Below are positions 40,666 through 50,654 of a DNA stretch of 64,000 nt, in pieces (position 1 is the stretch's first letter; each line of letters opens with the position of its first letter). The notes beneath the pieces were generated by a model, which saw only the letters and a program-made list of their open reading frames with translations, had not been told where the DNA came from and made no database searches. Origin of the DNA: Bradyrhizobium sp. Ghvi. GTDB lineage: Bacteria; Pseudomonadota; Alphaproteobacteria; Rhizobiales; Xanthobacteraceae. The position numbers and the translations under genes were made by a program. The DNA is taken from the NCBI RefSeq assembly GCF_900115265.1, contig NZ_FOVU01000008.1:248001-312000 (forward strand). Reading direction: 5' to 3'.

Positions 40666-41385
40666 TCAGTTCCTCGCCGGCGCTACCGCCGCTGCCGAGC
40701 GTGCGGCGCGCGGTGCTGCGCCGGGTGAAGCGATTGGGCCCGCCGGGCCGCGCGAGCGGGCGATCGCAGCGTCGATCTCGGCGATCACGCGGCGCTGGAT
40801 CGCCTCGTTCTTGTCGATCGTGATGTGGCCGACGCCGCTGCCGCGCACGTCGACATTGTCGAGTTTGCCGCGCAATCCCGCCGCGGCCCGCACCGGCTCG
40901 CCCGGACCGTCGCCGATATAGATGTTGATGTAGCGCTCTGCGCCGGTCGACAGCTTGGTCTTGAACACGGAGTCGAGTCCGATCGCGAGCTTCACGGGAA
41001 CGCCGAGGTGGTTGAGCTTGGCGATCATGTCGGGCAGCGCGGTCGCGCCCGAGGAGTGCCCGACCAGAACGATGGTCTTGAGCCGGCCGGCCTTGTAGTT
41101 CGCAGCTGCCTCATCGGCAAGCGAGGACCAGGAGACGAAGTTGGCGACCGTCACCGGGATGCCCTGCGCCTCGAGCCGGGCGCCGATCGTGTCGAGCCCG
41201 AGCGAGAAGATGTTGAGCACGCCGCGCAGCAGGTAGACATGCGTCGTCGCGGCAGCCTGGCTCGGCGCCGCCTTGGCGGTGGTCGGGCTCATGGCAATAG
41301 CTGACAGCAGGAGCAGGCAGATCGCCCACATGCGGAGAGCGAGCAACTGGCTGGCGCCGGCGGTGTGACGGCCGTTCGGTCTCAT
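40666..41385 (-). CDS. Exported lipase-like alpha/beta hydrolase, paralogue of neighbour
   Basis: 239 residues from ATG at 41385, preceded by AGGGA eight bases upstream. Signal peptide ending near AKAAP, then VYLLRGVLNIFSLGLDTIGARLEAQG, nucleophile elbow GHSSGATAL, Asp in GLDSVFKTK and His in GVGHITIDKNEAIQR. The same features occur in the same order in the gene at 39600, but this copy lacks the LysM domain and ends in an Ala/Arg/Pro tail. The two genes are on one strand, 106 bp apart. Substrate unknown. Confidence 0.78.
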   Translation of the reverse strand: MRPNGRHTAGASQLLALRMWAICLLLLSAIAMSPTTAKAAPSQAAATTHVYLLRGVLNIFSLGLDTIGARLEAQGIPVTVANFVSWSSLADEAAANYKAGRLKTIVLVGHSSGATALPDMIAKLNHLGVPVKLAIGLDSVFKTKLSTGAERYINIYIGDGPGEPVRAAAGLRGKLDNVDVRGSGVGHITIDKNEAIQRRVIAEIDAAIARSRGPAGPIASPGAAPRAARSAAAVAPARN

Positions 41386-41665
41386 CGATTGTTTCCCTGG
41401 GGACATACGCTTCGCGATTGGCCGGAATCGTAGCCACGGCCTGCTCGCAGACGCAACAAAGAGGCGCGTGAACGGCGATCTTAACCGCAACCCGTGACCA
41501 TCGCGCAACACTTGCCCGAAACCTGCCCCTGAAGGGCCTGTTTTGAGACCATTTTTCTCCAGCCGATTGCGGCGGGGCAAGGCCATTCCTATTTCAGGGC
41601 TCCGCCGGTCTTCCGCCCGCCAGAGGGCGGATTCGGCGCCCCCTCCCCACCCTCAACCGGCCCAC

Positions 41666-42585
<920 letters not shown>

Positions 42586-42589
<4 letters not shown>

Positions 42590-43347
42590 ATCACCGCGCC
42601 ATCCGCGCCATCTACCTGTTCGAAATGGCGCGCACCTGGCGCACGCTGCTGCAAAGCATCGTCTCGCCCGTGGTCTCGACCTCGCTGTATTTCGTTGTGT
42701 TCGGCGCCGCAATCGGCTCGCGCATCAGCCAGGTCGAAGGCGTCAGCTACGGCACCTTCATAGTGCCGGGCCTGATCATGCTGTCGGTGCTGACCCAGAG
42801 CATCGCCAATGCCTCCTTCGGCATCTACTTTCCGAAATTCACCGGCACGATCTATGAGATCCTGTCGGCGCCGATTTCTTACTTCGAGATCGTGCTCGGC
42901 TATGTCGGCGCCGCCGCGACCAAGTCGATCATCCTCGGCCTGATCATCCTGGCGACAGCCGGCCTGTTCGTGCCGCTGCACATCCATCATCCGGTCTGGA
43001 TGTTGGCTTTCCTGGTGCTGACGGCGGTGACGTTCAGCCTGTTCGGCTTCATCATCGGCATCTGGGCCGACGGATTCGAAAAGCTGCAGATGATCCCGAT
43101 GCTGGTGGTGACGCCGCTGACCTTCCTCGGCGGCAGCTTCTATTCCATCGACATGCTGCCGCCGACCTGGCGCACGGTCGCGCTGCTCAACCCGGTCGTC
43201 TACCTGATCTCCGGCTTCCGCTGGAGCTTCTACGAGATCGCTGATGTCAGCGTCGCCGTCAGCATAGGCATGACGACGGCATTCCTGGTGATCTGCCTCG
43301 CCGCGATCTGGTGGATTTTCCGCACCGGCTATCGGCTGAAGAACTGA
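42586..43347 (+). CDS. ABC-2 type exporter permease
   Basis: 253 residues with six predicted membrane helices. It has the ABC2_membrane pattern: IYLFEMARTWRTLLQSIVSP at the N-terminus, YGTFIVPGLIMLSVL, and the LTFLGGSFYSIDMLPPTWR plus NPVVYLISGFRW signature near the end. This is the YadH/NodJ-type partner of the ATPase upstream. The exported substrate is unknown; there are no nod genes around it. A hairpin at 43358-43391 follows. Confidence 0.93.
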
Positions 43348-43357
43348 GCCTTCCGGT

Positions 43358-43391
43358 CATTCCGGGACGTGCGCAGCACGAGCCCGGAATG
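43358..43391. terminator. Hairpin repeat between ABC permease and HbpS-like genes
   Basis: CATTCCGGG (43358-43366) and CCCGGAATG (43383-43391) enclose an inner CGTGC-GCA-GCACG stem. It lies between two converging genes and shares ATTCCGGG arms with the repeat inside uvrD. It probably terminates both genes. Confidence 0.6.
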
Positions 43392-43408
43392 GCAGAAGAT
43401 GGTTGCCT

Positions 43409-43852
43409 TCACTTGGCGGCCTCGAAGCCAGCGGCCTCGAGCGCAGCCACCGCCACGTCGTGGTCTTGCTGAGCGGTGCCGCCGGAGATGCCGATGCCGC
43501 CAACCACACGACCGCCCGCCACGATGGGAACACCGCCGCCCACCGGCATGACGCGCGGATGGTTGGCCAGCGGAGCTGTGGCCGGCTGAGCGACAACCTG
43601 GTTCCAGATCATCGTGTCCAGGCCGAAGGAGGCGGCAGTCCAAGCCTTGTTGATGGCCACTTCGGCGGCCAGGAACGGCGTGGCGTCGGCGCGCTCGAAG
43701 GCAATCAGGTGGCCGCCTTCGTCGGTGACCGCAATGGCCAGATTCAGGCCGATCCTGGTGGCCGCGTCGCGCGCAGCGATGCCCAGCGCCAGCGCGCTGT
43801 CGCGCGTGATGGAAGCCTTGGTTTGGATTTGGACAGCGTTGCTTTGAGCCAT
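43409..43852 (-). CDS. HbpS/GlcG-like heme- or cofactor-associated protein
   Basis: 147 residues matching the HbpS/GlcG/PduO family (DUF336): SALALGIAARDAATRIGLNLAIAVTDEGGHLIAFERADATP, and GGGVPIVAGGRVVGGIGISGGTAQQDHDVA. In some organisms these proteins bind heme or act as small accessory proteins to dehydrogenases. It is the third gene of the cassette on this strand with the alcohol dehydrogenase, 85 bp downstream of it. No signal peptide. Confidence 0.85.
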   Translation of the reverse strand: MAQSNAVQIQTKASITRDSALALGIAARDAATRIGLNLAIAVTDEGGHLIAFERADATPFLAAEVAINKAWTAASFGLDTMIWNQVVAQPATAPLANHPRVMPVGGGVPIVAGGRVVGGIGISGGTAQQDHDVAVAALEAAGFEAAK

Positions 43853-43937
43853 GATGAGGTTCCTTGTGTTGAAGTTGATGGAAGGGTGAAAGAGTTGAAG
43901 CTCAGCGCCTGGGTGCTTGTATGCGAAGCGCTTGAAA

Positions 43938-44948
43938 TCAGAAGCCTTCGAGCACGATCTTGCCCACGGTCTTGCCGCTTTCGATCAGCGCATGCGCACG
44001 GATCAGGTTTTCCGCGTTGATGCGGCCGAAGGCGGCGTTGGCTGTCGTCTTGACGCGGCCGGAGTCGACCAGGTCAGCCACGCGCCGCAGCAGAACGCCC
44101 TGCTCTTGCATGTCGGGCGTCTCGAACATTGAGCGCGTGAACATCAGCTCCCAGTGCAGCGACAGCGACTTGCTCTTGAGTGCGATCGGATCCAGCCCTT
44201 CCATGTCGTCGATGACGGCGAGCGCGCCCTGCGGCTTCAGGCTTTGGATGATCTCTTGATAGTGCGAGCCGGTCTGCGTCAGCGAGGCCACATAGTCGAC
44301 GTGCTCGATGCCGGCCGAGCGCAGCGCCTGCGACAGCGGCTTGGAGTGATCGATGACCGCGTGCGCGCCAAGCTCCAGGCACCATTCACGCGACTCCGGA
44401 CGCGACGCCGTGGCGATGACGCGCAGCTTGGTCAGCTGCCGGGCCAGCTGGATCAGGATCGAGCCCACGCCGCCGGCGCCGCCCACGACCATCAGCGTCT
44501 GGCCTTCGCCACCGCCTTCGGCGATGCGCAGCCGATCGAACAGCAGCTCCCAGGCGGTGATAGCCGTCAGCGGCAGCGCCGCGGCTGGCGCATCCGAAAG
44601 CGACTTGGGCGCCTTCGAGACGATGCGAGCGTCCACGGCATGCAGCTCGCTGTTGGCGCCCGGACGCTTGATCGCGCCAGCATACCAGACGCGGTCGCCG
44701 ACCGCGAAGCCACTGGCCTGCGGGCCAACGGCCTCGACCACGCCGACGGCATCCCAGCCGAGCACCTTGACCTCGCCGGCGGCCGGCGCGCTGGCGGCGC
44801 GCACCTTGGTGTCGACCGGATTGACCGAGACCGCGTGCACCCGCACGAGCAGGTCACGCGGACCGGGCACCGGCGCGGGCAGGTCCACGTCCTCGAGCGC
44901 CTTGGGCGCGTTGATGGGCAGGTTCTTGCGATAACCGACGGCTTTCAT
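43938..44948 (-). CDS. Zinc-type alcohol dehydrogenase family protein (quinone oxidoreductase-like)
   Basis: 336 residues from ATG at 44948. MDR fold: DVDLPAPVPGPRDLLVRVHAVSVNPVD, GDRVWYAG, and the NAD(P)-binding VVGGAGGVGSILIQLARQL. It belongs to the zinc-binding-ADH subfamily often annotated next to LysR and HbpS-like genes in Burkholderiales, but zinc ligands are not obvious, so it is likely a quinone- or enone-reductase type. Divergent from the LysR gene across a palindromic spacer; HbpS-like gene follows. Confidence 0.88.
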   Translation of the reverse strand: MKAVGYRKNLPINAPKALEDVDLPAPVPGPRDLLVRVHAVSVNPVDTKVRAASAPAAGEVKVLGWDAVGVVEAVGPQASGFAVGDRVWYAGAIKRPGANSELHAVDARIVSKAPKSLSDAPAAALPLTAITAWELLFDRLRIAEGGGEGQTLMVVGGAGGVGSILIQLARQLTKLRVIATASRPESREWCLELGAHAVIDHSKPLSQALRSAGIEHVDYVASLTQTGSHYQEIIQSLKPQGALAVIDDMEGLDPIALKSKSLSLHWELMFTRSMFETPDMQEQGVLLRRVADLVDSGRVKTTANAAFGRINAENLIRAHALIESGKTVGKIVLEGF

Positions 44949-44959
44949 GGGCAAATTTT

Positions 44960-44979
44960 CCTTCCATGTCGATGGAAGG
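44960..44979. promoter_or_regulatory. Candidate LysR operator CCTTCCAT-GTCG-ATGGAAGG
   Basis: Perfect 8-bp arms with a 4-nt spacer in the 73-bp region between the divergent ADH and LysR genes. One arm also occurs singly at 43878-43885, upstream of the HbpS-like gene. That supports a shared regulator site for the cassette. Confidence 0.6.
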
Positions 44980-45021
44980 CAACGTAGATAACATTCCTAC
45001 AATTGATAAGCCGGCATCTGG

Positions 45022-45954
45022 ATGTATCACTTTCAAACAAGAATTGAAAATGTAGGCGACCTTCAGGTGCTGCTGCACACGGTCAGCGGAGGATCATTGA
45101 CCGCAGCGGCGCAGGCACTCGGCATCACGCCAGCGGCGGCCAGTGCAACGCTTAAGCGGCTCGAGACTCAGCTGGGCACGCGGCTCTTCGAACGCTCCAC
45201 ACGTGCCATGCGGCTTACGCCGTCAGGTCAAATCCTTCTGGAGTATGCCCAGCGCGCGTTCGAGCTGCTTGCCGAGGGGGAATCCCAGCTCGATGCCGAA
45301 CGCGGCGCGCTGGTGGGCACCGTGCGTGTCTCGGCGCCGTCGGACCTTGCTCGGACCGTGCTGATGCCAATGCTTGACGAGTTCTTGCACCTTCATCCCG
45401 GAGTGAAACTGGCGCTCAATGTTGGCGACCGCGTGCTCGACGTGCTGCGAGATGAGGTGGACTTGGCTATTCGGTACGGTGAGTTGAGCGACTCTCGTCT
45501 CGTGGCCCGTCCACTTTCGCTCGCGCACCCTGTCGTCAGCGCTTCTCCCGATTATTTGAGTCGTCATGGCAGGCCACGGACGCCGACAGACCTGGTGGAT
45601 CACAACTGCATCTCATTCATTCGCGGCGGTCGCACGTCCAGCTCGTGGCGCTTCGGTCAGAACGGCCAGTGGACCATGGTAAGGGTCAGCGGCGACCGGA
45701 TCGTGGATGACGCCTCGCTGGCACGCGAATGGGCTGTTTCGGGAGCCGGAATCATCTTCATGACGGAGATCGAACAACGCCGTGATCTGCAAAGCGGCAA
45801 TCTTGTGCGACTACTGACCGAATGGGAGACAGATCCGTATCCGTTGCATGCTCTCTTACCTAGCGGGCGCTTCGTCCCCAATCGCGTTCGCGCGCTTCTG
45901 GACTTCATCGCTGGGCGCTTTGCCGAACTTCGGCGATCAACCACGGAGCACTGA
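45022..45954 (+). CDS. LysR family regulator divergent from the ADH gene
   Basis: 310 residues. HTH: LQVLLHTVSGGSLTAAAQALG, ASATLKRLETQLG, LFERSTRAMRLTPSG; effector domain follows (GTVRVSAPSDLARTVLMPML). It is divergent from the ADH/HbpS genes and separated by a short palindromic region, a layout typical of a LysR protein that controls its neighbour. Third-base use is visibly less G/C-biased here than in surrounding genes (many -GT, -TT and -TG endings such as CTTGACGAG, GTTGGC), suggesting recent transfer. Confidence 0.9.
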   Translation: MYHFQTRIENVGDLQVLLHTVSGGSLTAAAQALGITPAAASATLKRLETQLGTRLFERSTRAMRLTPSGQILLEYAQRAFELLAEGESQLDAERGALVGTVRVSAPSDLARTVLMPMLDEFLHLHPGVKLALNVGDRVLDVLRDEVDLAIRYGELSDSRLVARPLSLAHPVVSASPDYLSRHGRPRTPTDLVDHNCISFIRGGRTSSSWRFGQNGQWTMVRVSGDRIVDDASLAREWAVSGAGIIFMTEIEQRRDLQSGNLVRLLTEWETDPYPLHALLPSGRFVPNRVRALLDFIAGRFAELRRSTTEH

Positions 45955-46279
45955 AGAGAGTAGCCAGCCGGACAAGACCGCGGCGGCAATACGGGCTTCG
46001 TTCATCTTCAGTCTTAATGCGGCATGGCGGCGAAAAGCGCCTGTGGCAAGACAGCATCAACGTGCGAAGCGGCCAAATGGTTGCGCCTTTGTGACGAATT
46101 GTCGGCGTTATGAACTATGCCGCTCGCGAAAATGTCAGCACCGCCAGGACATACGCGGCACAAAGCGGCCTTGCTTACGCCCGGCTTCGCGTTAACGATG
46201 GCAGGCAGGTTAGCTTGGCAGGCCGCTGGAACGAAAGCCGGATTGCAGGCATAGTGCATGCCGGGGACGGAGAGCCGCG
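45955..46279. other. Gene-free region at the edge of the acquired-looking cassette
   Basis: 325 bp between the LysR stop and the L,D-transpeptidase start. I see no convincing coding frame, hairpin or operator. It should hold the promoter of the L,D-transpeptidase gene. Composition is mixed, with some AT-richer stretches. It may mark the boundary of the cassette. Confidence 0.5.
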
Positions 46280-47089
46280 GTGAACAGGCCGGAGGCCAGA
46301 CGTCAGATGCGTTCGTTTTTTATCGCTTTCACTTCGCTGATGCTTTTGAGCGCGGGCACCGCGCAGGCCAAGGTCGACATTACCATCGACAAGGACAATC
46401 AGCAGATGACCGTCGTGGTCGACGGCGTCACGCGTTACCATTGGCCGGTGTCAACGGGTATCCCCTCGCGTGAGACACCGAATGGCTCGTTCCGTGCGTT
46501 CCGCATGGAAGAGGATCACTACTCCAAGGAATTCGACGACGCGCCGATGCCGCACTCGATCTTCTTCACCAAGATCGGGCACGCCATCCACGGCACCGAC
46601 TCGGTCGGACGATTGGGGACGCCCGCCTCGCACGGCTGCGTTCGACTGTCGCGCCAGAATGCCTCGACGCTCTACGCGCTGGTGCAGGAGCAGGGCGTGC
46701 TCAACACCACGGTGACGCTGACCGGCTCGGCACAGGTTGCACTCGCGCGCAATCCGCGCGGCCGTACCAACAATGCGGTCGCGCGCAGCCAGCAGCCCAT
46801 TGACGAGCAGCAATACGCAACGTCAGGCGATCCCGTGAATCTGACGCCGCCGATGCAGCCGGCGCAGCGCTACATATCGCAGGATGACAACTACATCTAT
46901 CCCGCGGACGGCAGCGACACCGGCACGCGCTACCCGGCGCCACGCCCGATCGCCCGGCCCTATGGCGCGCAGGTCTACCAGCAGGTGCCGCAGCCGACCT
47001 ACGACCAGCATTACGGCCAGCAGGGCTCTTACTATCAGCCGCAGCCGCGTCAGTACTATCAGCCGCGCAATTATTACTACCAGAACTGA
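46280..47089 (+). CDS. L,D-transpeptidase (YkuD family)
   Basis: 269 residues from GTG at 46280, with GGAGAG just upstream. Signal peptide ending near AQAK, then the YkuD core: HGTD at 104-107 and SHGCVRLS at 117-124 with catalytic Cys120. The last ~90 residues are Gln/Tyr/Pro-rich (QPQPRQYYQPRNYYYQN), a low-complexity tail that may contact the wall. L,D-transpeptidases form 3-3 peptidoglycan cross-links or attach proteins to the wall, including lipoproteins in alphaproteobacteria. ATG at 46307 would be a shorter start. Confidence 0.9.
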   Translation: MNRPEARRQMRSFFIAFTSLMLLSAGTAQAKVDITIDKDNQQMTVVVDGVTRYHWPVSTGIPSRETPNGSFRAFRMEEDHYSKEFDDAPMPHSIFFTKIGHAIHGTDSVGRLGTPASHGCVRLSRQNASTLYALVQEQGVLNTTVTLTGSAQVALARNPRGRTNNAVARSQQPIDEQQYATSGDPVNLTPPMQPAQRYISQDDNYIYPADGSDTGTRYPAPRPIARPYGAQVYQQVPQPTYDQHYGQQGSYYQPQPRQYYQPRNYYYQN

Positions 47090-47094
47090 AATTA

Positions 47095-47331
47095 TCATTT
47101 GAACGTGGCGCCGCCGCGTTCGACGATCTTCCGCACGGCATCGACGAAGGCGCGAGCGACCGGCTCGAGGATCTCGGGGCCGGTGGCGCCGAGATCGTCC
47201 GCGGGCGTGTGGAAGGTTTGATGGCGGCCGGCCATGCCGAAGAAATTGGTATAGCCGCTGGCACGCTCCACGACATATTGCCGGCCGGGCACGATGGGTT
47301 GAAACGACTGGACGAAACGAGCGTGGATTTC
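47095..47331 (-). pseudogene. C-terminal remnant of a hydrolase (M28 peptidase-like)
   Basis: A 78-codon coding-like fragment whose end (ERASGYTNFFGMAGRHQTF, then HTPADDLGATGPEILEPVA) resembles the C-terminus of M28-type zinc peptidases, which have the HTPxD motif. Upstream of 47331 the frame runs into the signal-peptide region of the divergent GDPD gene and loses resemblance, so the first part of the gene seems to be missing. Family assignment is moderate. It could also be a complete small gene with an unusual start (no ribosome site seen). Confidence 0.5.
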
Positions 47332-47333
47332 AT

Positions 47334-48365
47334 ATGCTTTTCTTTTCATTTGGGCCCGCGACGGGGATGCCGTCACGCATTGCGACAATTCTGGCCGTGC
47401 TCTCGGTTCTCACGACAGGACAAGCCATGACCGGAAGAGCGATGGCTTTCGATCTCGAGGCACACCGCGGCGGGCGCGCGCTGATGCCGGAAAACACGCT
47501 GCCGGCCTTTGCCAACGCGCTGACGATGGGCGTGGACACGCTGGAGCTCGACGTCGGCGTGACCGCCGACGGCGAGGTCGTCGTGTCGCATGAGCGCGGG
47601 CTCAATCCCGATCTCGCGCGGGATCCGAACGGCGCCTATGTCGCTGCGCCCGGCACACCTTTCGTGAAGCTGCGGTTCGCCGACGTCAGAACTTATGACG
47701 TCGGCCGGATCCGGCCCGACAGCGCCTATGCGAAGCAATTTCCCGACCAGCGCTCAGTGCCGGGCACCCGCATTCCCACCGTGAAGGAGCTGTTCGCGCT
47801 GGTTCGCAAATCCGGCAATGAACGCGTGCGTTTCAATATCGAGACCAAGATCGATCCGGATCACCCCGATGAATCCCTGGAGCCGCAGGCCTTCGTCACC
47901 AAGCTGCTGGGGGTGATAGCAGACGAAAACTTTTCCGACCGTGTCATGATCCAGTCGTTCGACTGGCGGACCCTGCTTCTTGTGCAGAAGCAGGCCCCGA
48001 CCATTCCGACCGTGTACCTGACGATCCAGCGCGGCTCGGCACCGTCAGTCGCTCTCGACAAGGCGACCAGCTGGACGGCGGGCTTCAACCCGGCCGATCA
48101 CGCCGGCTCCCTGCCGCGGACGATCAAGGCCGCAGGCGGCGCGGTGTGGTCGCCCTATTTCGGCGACGTCACCGCGGCGCTCGTCACCGAGGCCCATGCG
48201 CAGGGATTGCGCGTCGTGGTCTGGACGGTCAACAAGCCCGACGACATGGCGCGGATGATCGAGATCGGCGTCGACGGCATCATCTCCGACAGGCCGGACC
48301 TGCTGCGGCAGGTCGCTGGCGAAAAGGGCCTTGCGCTGCCGGCGGGGACGCCGGTCGAGCCATAG
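47334..48365 (+). CDS. Glycerophosphodiester phosphodiesterase, exported
   Basis: 343 residues. Signal peptide region then the GDPD core: EAHRGGRALMPENTLPAF (His44, Arg45, Glu53), ELDVGVTADGEVVVSHE (Glu71, Asp73, His86) and the end VWTVNKPDDMARMIEIGVDGIISDRPDLL. These are the metal and catalytic residues of the family that releases glycerol-3-phosphate from glycerophosphodiesters in the periplasm. An alternative start is ATG at 47367 (MPSRIATILAVLSVL). It converges on the spermidine-synthase-like gene (7 bp gap). Confidence 0.9.
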   Translation: MLFFSFGPATGMPSRIATILAVLSVLTTGQAMTGRAMAFDLEAHRGGRALMPENTLPAFANALTMGVDTLELDVGVTADGEVVVSHERGLNPDLARDPNGAYVAAPGTPFVKLRFADVRTYDVGRIRPDSAYAKQFPDQRSVPGTRIPTVKELFALVRKSGNERVRFNIETKIDPDHPDESLEPQAFVTKLLGVIADENFSDRVMIQSFDWRTLLLVQKQAPTIPTVYLTIQRGSAPSVALDKATSWTAGFNPADHAGSLPRTIKAAGGAVWSPYFGDVTAALVTEAHAQGLRVVVWTVNKPDDMARMIEIGVDGIISDRPDLLRQVAGEKGLALPAGTPVEP

Positions 48366-48371
48366 GAAGCG

Positions 48372-50654
48372 TCACTGCTCCCCGAACCGCAAGCGCCGAT
48401 ACAGCGCACCCAGGATATTGGAATAGTCGTCGGTCCAGACCCGCACCTTCTCGTCCGCGTCGGTCTCTTCCCACTGCTTGGAAGACGCGAGCCTGCCGAT
48501 ATCATCGGCCTCGCGCGCGGAGATGACGACGTCGGTTGAGAAGATGTAATCGGCGTCGCGGCCGGAATCCTCGTCAAAGACCCAGCTTTTGAGATCATTG
48601 GCATCGGCAATGCCGACCACGACGGGCTCGAGATCGAGATGCCGGTTGGAGACGTGCATCACCACAGCGCCGTGCGGGGCGAGCTTGTCCTTGTAGATCT
48701 TCATTGCCTCTTCGGTTGCCAGATGAATCGGGATCGCATCCGACGAATAGGCATCGACGATGATGAGGTCGTACACGCCGTCGGGCTCCCTGGCGAAGGT
48801 GAGGCGCGCATCGCCGATCACCGGCTTCAGATCCGGCAGGCAGCTCGAGATGTAGCGGAAGTTTTTCGGATCGCGCGCGGCATCGACCATGGACTGGTCG
48901 ATCTCGAAGAACTTCCAGTCCTCGCCGGGCGCGGCGGCGCAGGCGAGCGTACCCGAGCCGACGCCGATCGCCGCAACCTTCAGCGGCGCCCCCTTGCGCT
49001 CCCGCATCGCGGTGATGGCCTGACCGATGCCGCCGTCCTTGTGATAATAGGTGATCGGCTCGGGCCGGCCGGTGACCGGCGTGCCGTCATTGTTGCGGAA
49101 GCGCTCGGCGCCGTGAATGGTGGTGCCGTGCATCAGCACGTGGAAATAGCCGCCCGGCGTCACCACGATCTTGTGCACGCCGAAGAAGCTGCGCACGGTG
49201 GTGACGCGGCCCTCGTCGGCCGGATAGATCCGCGTCAAGGCGAGCGCCAGCGCCACGGTGGCAAAGATCTTCCAGCGATCGGCATTGAGCGCGAGCGCCA
49301 ACAGCGCCGCGAGCACGCCGACGGCGCCGGCAACCCAGACGCGGTGATCCTCGAACCAGGTCGAGAGATCGCCTGCCGCGTAAGACGGCGCAACCAGCGC
49401 CGCCGCCAGTACGGCAAGGGCCAGCCAGTACCATCTCACGATGCCAGCAAGACGCTCGCTCGCCGAGGGCCGGCACAGCGCGGCGAGCGCGACCAGGATC
49501 GGATATTCGGCGATCCAGGAGAAGGTGAATGGAGCGACGAGACCGGCAAAGAGGCCGCCGACCATGCCGCCAAACGACAGCGCGACATAGAAGCCGGTGA
49601 GATATCTGGCTGCGGGGCGGGTCCGCGCCAATTCGCCATGGCAGGCCATGGCGATGACGAAGAAGCAGAGTTGATGGCCGCCCAGCGTGAGTAGCAGATT
49701 CTGCTCGCCGCCAAAGGCGAGCAGAAAGATGACGCCCGCAATCGCGACAGGCTGGAGCATCAGCATCCATTTGTGCGGCAAGAGCGGCCGCGACTGAAAC
49801 ACCACCACCCAGGTGAGCAAATACAGCGACAGCGGCAGCACCCACAGCAGCGGCGCCGCCGCGACGTCAGTGGAGATGTGCGCCGTGACCGCGATGAGCA
49901 GCCCGGAGGGCACCGCGGCGAGGAAGATCCAGCGCAGCCGCGTCAATATGCCTGGAGCCGGCGTGTCTGCTTCTTCAATTCGCGCATCGGCCACCCCAAT
50001 ATCAGGCGAGCGCAGCAGCATCGCGCCGCAGGCCCCGATCAGCAGGATCAACAGGGCATAGCCCCCGGTCCACAGCCGGTTCTGCGCATGCAGCGTGAAC
50101 ATCGGCTCGAGCAGGAACGGATAGGACAGCAGCGCGAGGAAGCTGCCGATATTGGAGGAGGCATAGAGGAAGTACGGGTCGTGACCGTCAGGATGACCGG
50201 TCCGGACGAACCAGGCTTGCAGCAGCGGATTGTTGGCGGCGAGCGCGAAGAACGGCAGGCCGATCGAGGTCCCAAACAGACCTAGCAGCCAGAACGCGTA
50301 GCCGGACGCTGGCGGCTCGCCATAGGCGCTGGCGATGCCGAGCGGCAGCGTGACGAAGGCCGCGATCAGCAGCACGAGATGTACCACGACCGGGACCACG
50401 CGATTTCCGATCTGCATGAGCAGATGCGCGTAGGCATAGCCCGCGAGCAGCAGCGACTGGAAGAACACCATCGCCACCGACCACACCGCCGGCGAGCCGC
50501 CGAGCCGCGGCAGCACCATTTTCGTGAATAGCGGCTGCACCGAGAACAGCAGGAGCGCGCTGACGAAGATCGCGGCAGTGTAGATTGTCAGCAGCAGCCG
50601 GTTGCGCGGGGCGGACGGCTGCTCCGCGGCGGCGTGTTGCGCGATCGAATCCAT
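48372..50654 (-). CDS. Membrane-fused spermidine synthase-like methyltransferase-fold protein
   Basis: 760 residues. The N-terminal ~480 residues contain about 11-14 membrane helices (LLLTIYTAAIFVSALLLFSVQPLFTK, GLFGTSIGLPFFALAANNPL), and the C-terminal ~250 residues have a spermidine-synthase-type Rossmann domain: VAAIGVGSGTLACAAAPGEDWKFFEIDQ, LIIVDAYSSDAIPIHLAT. This fused architecture is widespread in bacteria and only poorly understood; the polyamine-specific residues are not obvious, so aminopropyl transferase activity is uncertain. It ends 7 bp from the converging GDPD gene. Confidence 0.85.
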   Translation of the reverse strand: MDSIAQHAAAEQPSAPRNRLLLTIYTAAIFVSALLLFSVQPLFTKMVLPRLGGSPAVWSVAMVFFQSLLLAGYAYAHLLMQIGNRVVPVVVHLVLLIAAFVTLPLGIASAYGEPPASGYAFWLLGLFGTSIGLPFFALAANNPLLQAWFVRTGHPDGHDPYFLYASSNIGSFLALLSYPFLLEPMFTLHAQNRLWTGGYALLILLIGACGAMLLRSPDIGVADARIEEADTPAPGILTRLRWIFLAAVPSGLLIAVTAHISTDVAAAPLLWVLPLSLYLLTWVVVFQSRPLLPHKWMLMLQPVAIAGVIFLLAFGGEQNLLLTLGGHQLCFFVIAMACHGELARTRPAARYLTGFYVALSFGGMVGGLFAGLVAPFTFSWIAEYPILVALAALCRPSASERLAGIVRWYWLALAVLAAALVAPSYAAGDLSTWFEDHRVWVAGAVGVLAALLALALNADRWKIFATVALALALTRIYPADEGRVTTVRSFFGVHKIVVTPGGYFHVLMHGTTIHGAERFRNNDGTPVTGRPEPITYYHKDGGIGQAITAMRERKGAPLKVAAIGVGSGTLACAAAPGEDWKFFEIDQSMVDAARDPKNFRYISSCLPDLKPVIGDARLTFAREPDGVYDLIIVDAYSSDAIPIHLATEEAMKIYKDKLAPHGAVVMHVSNRHLDLEPVVVGIADANDLKSWVFDEDSGRDADYIFSTDVVISAREADDIGRLASSKQWEETDADEKVRVWTDDYSNILGALYRRLRFGEQ

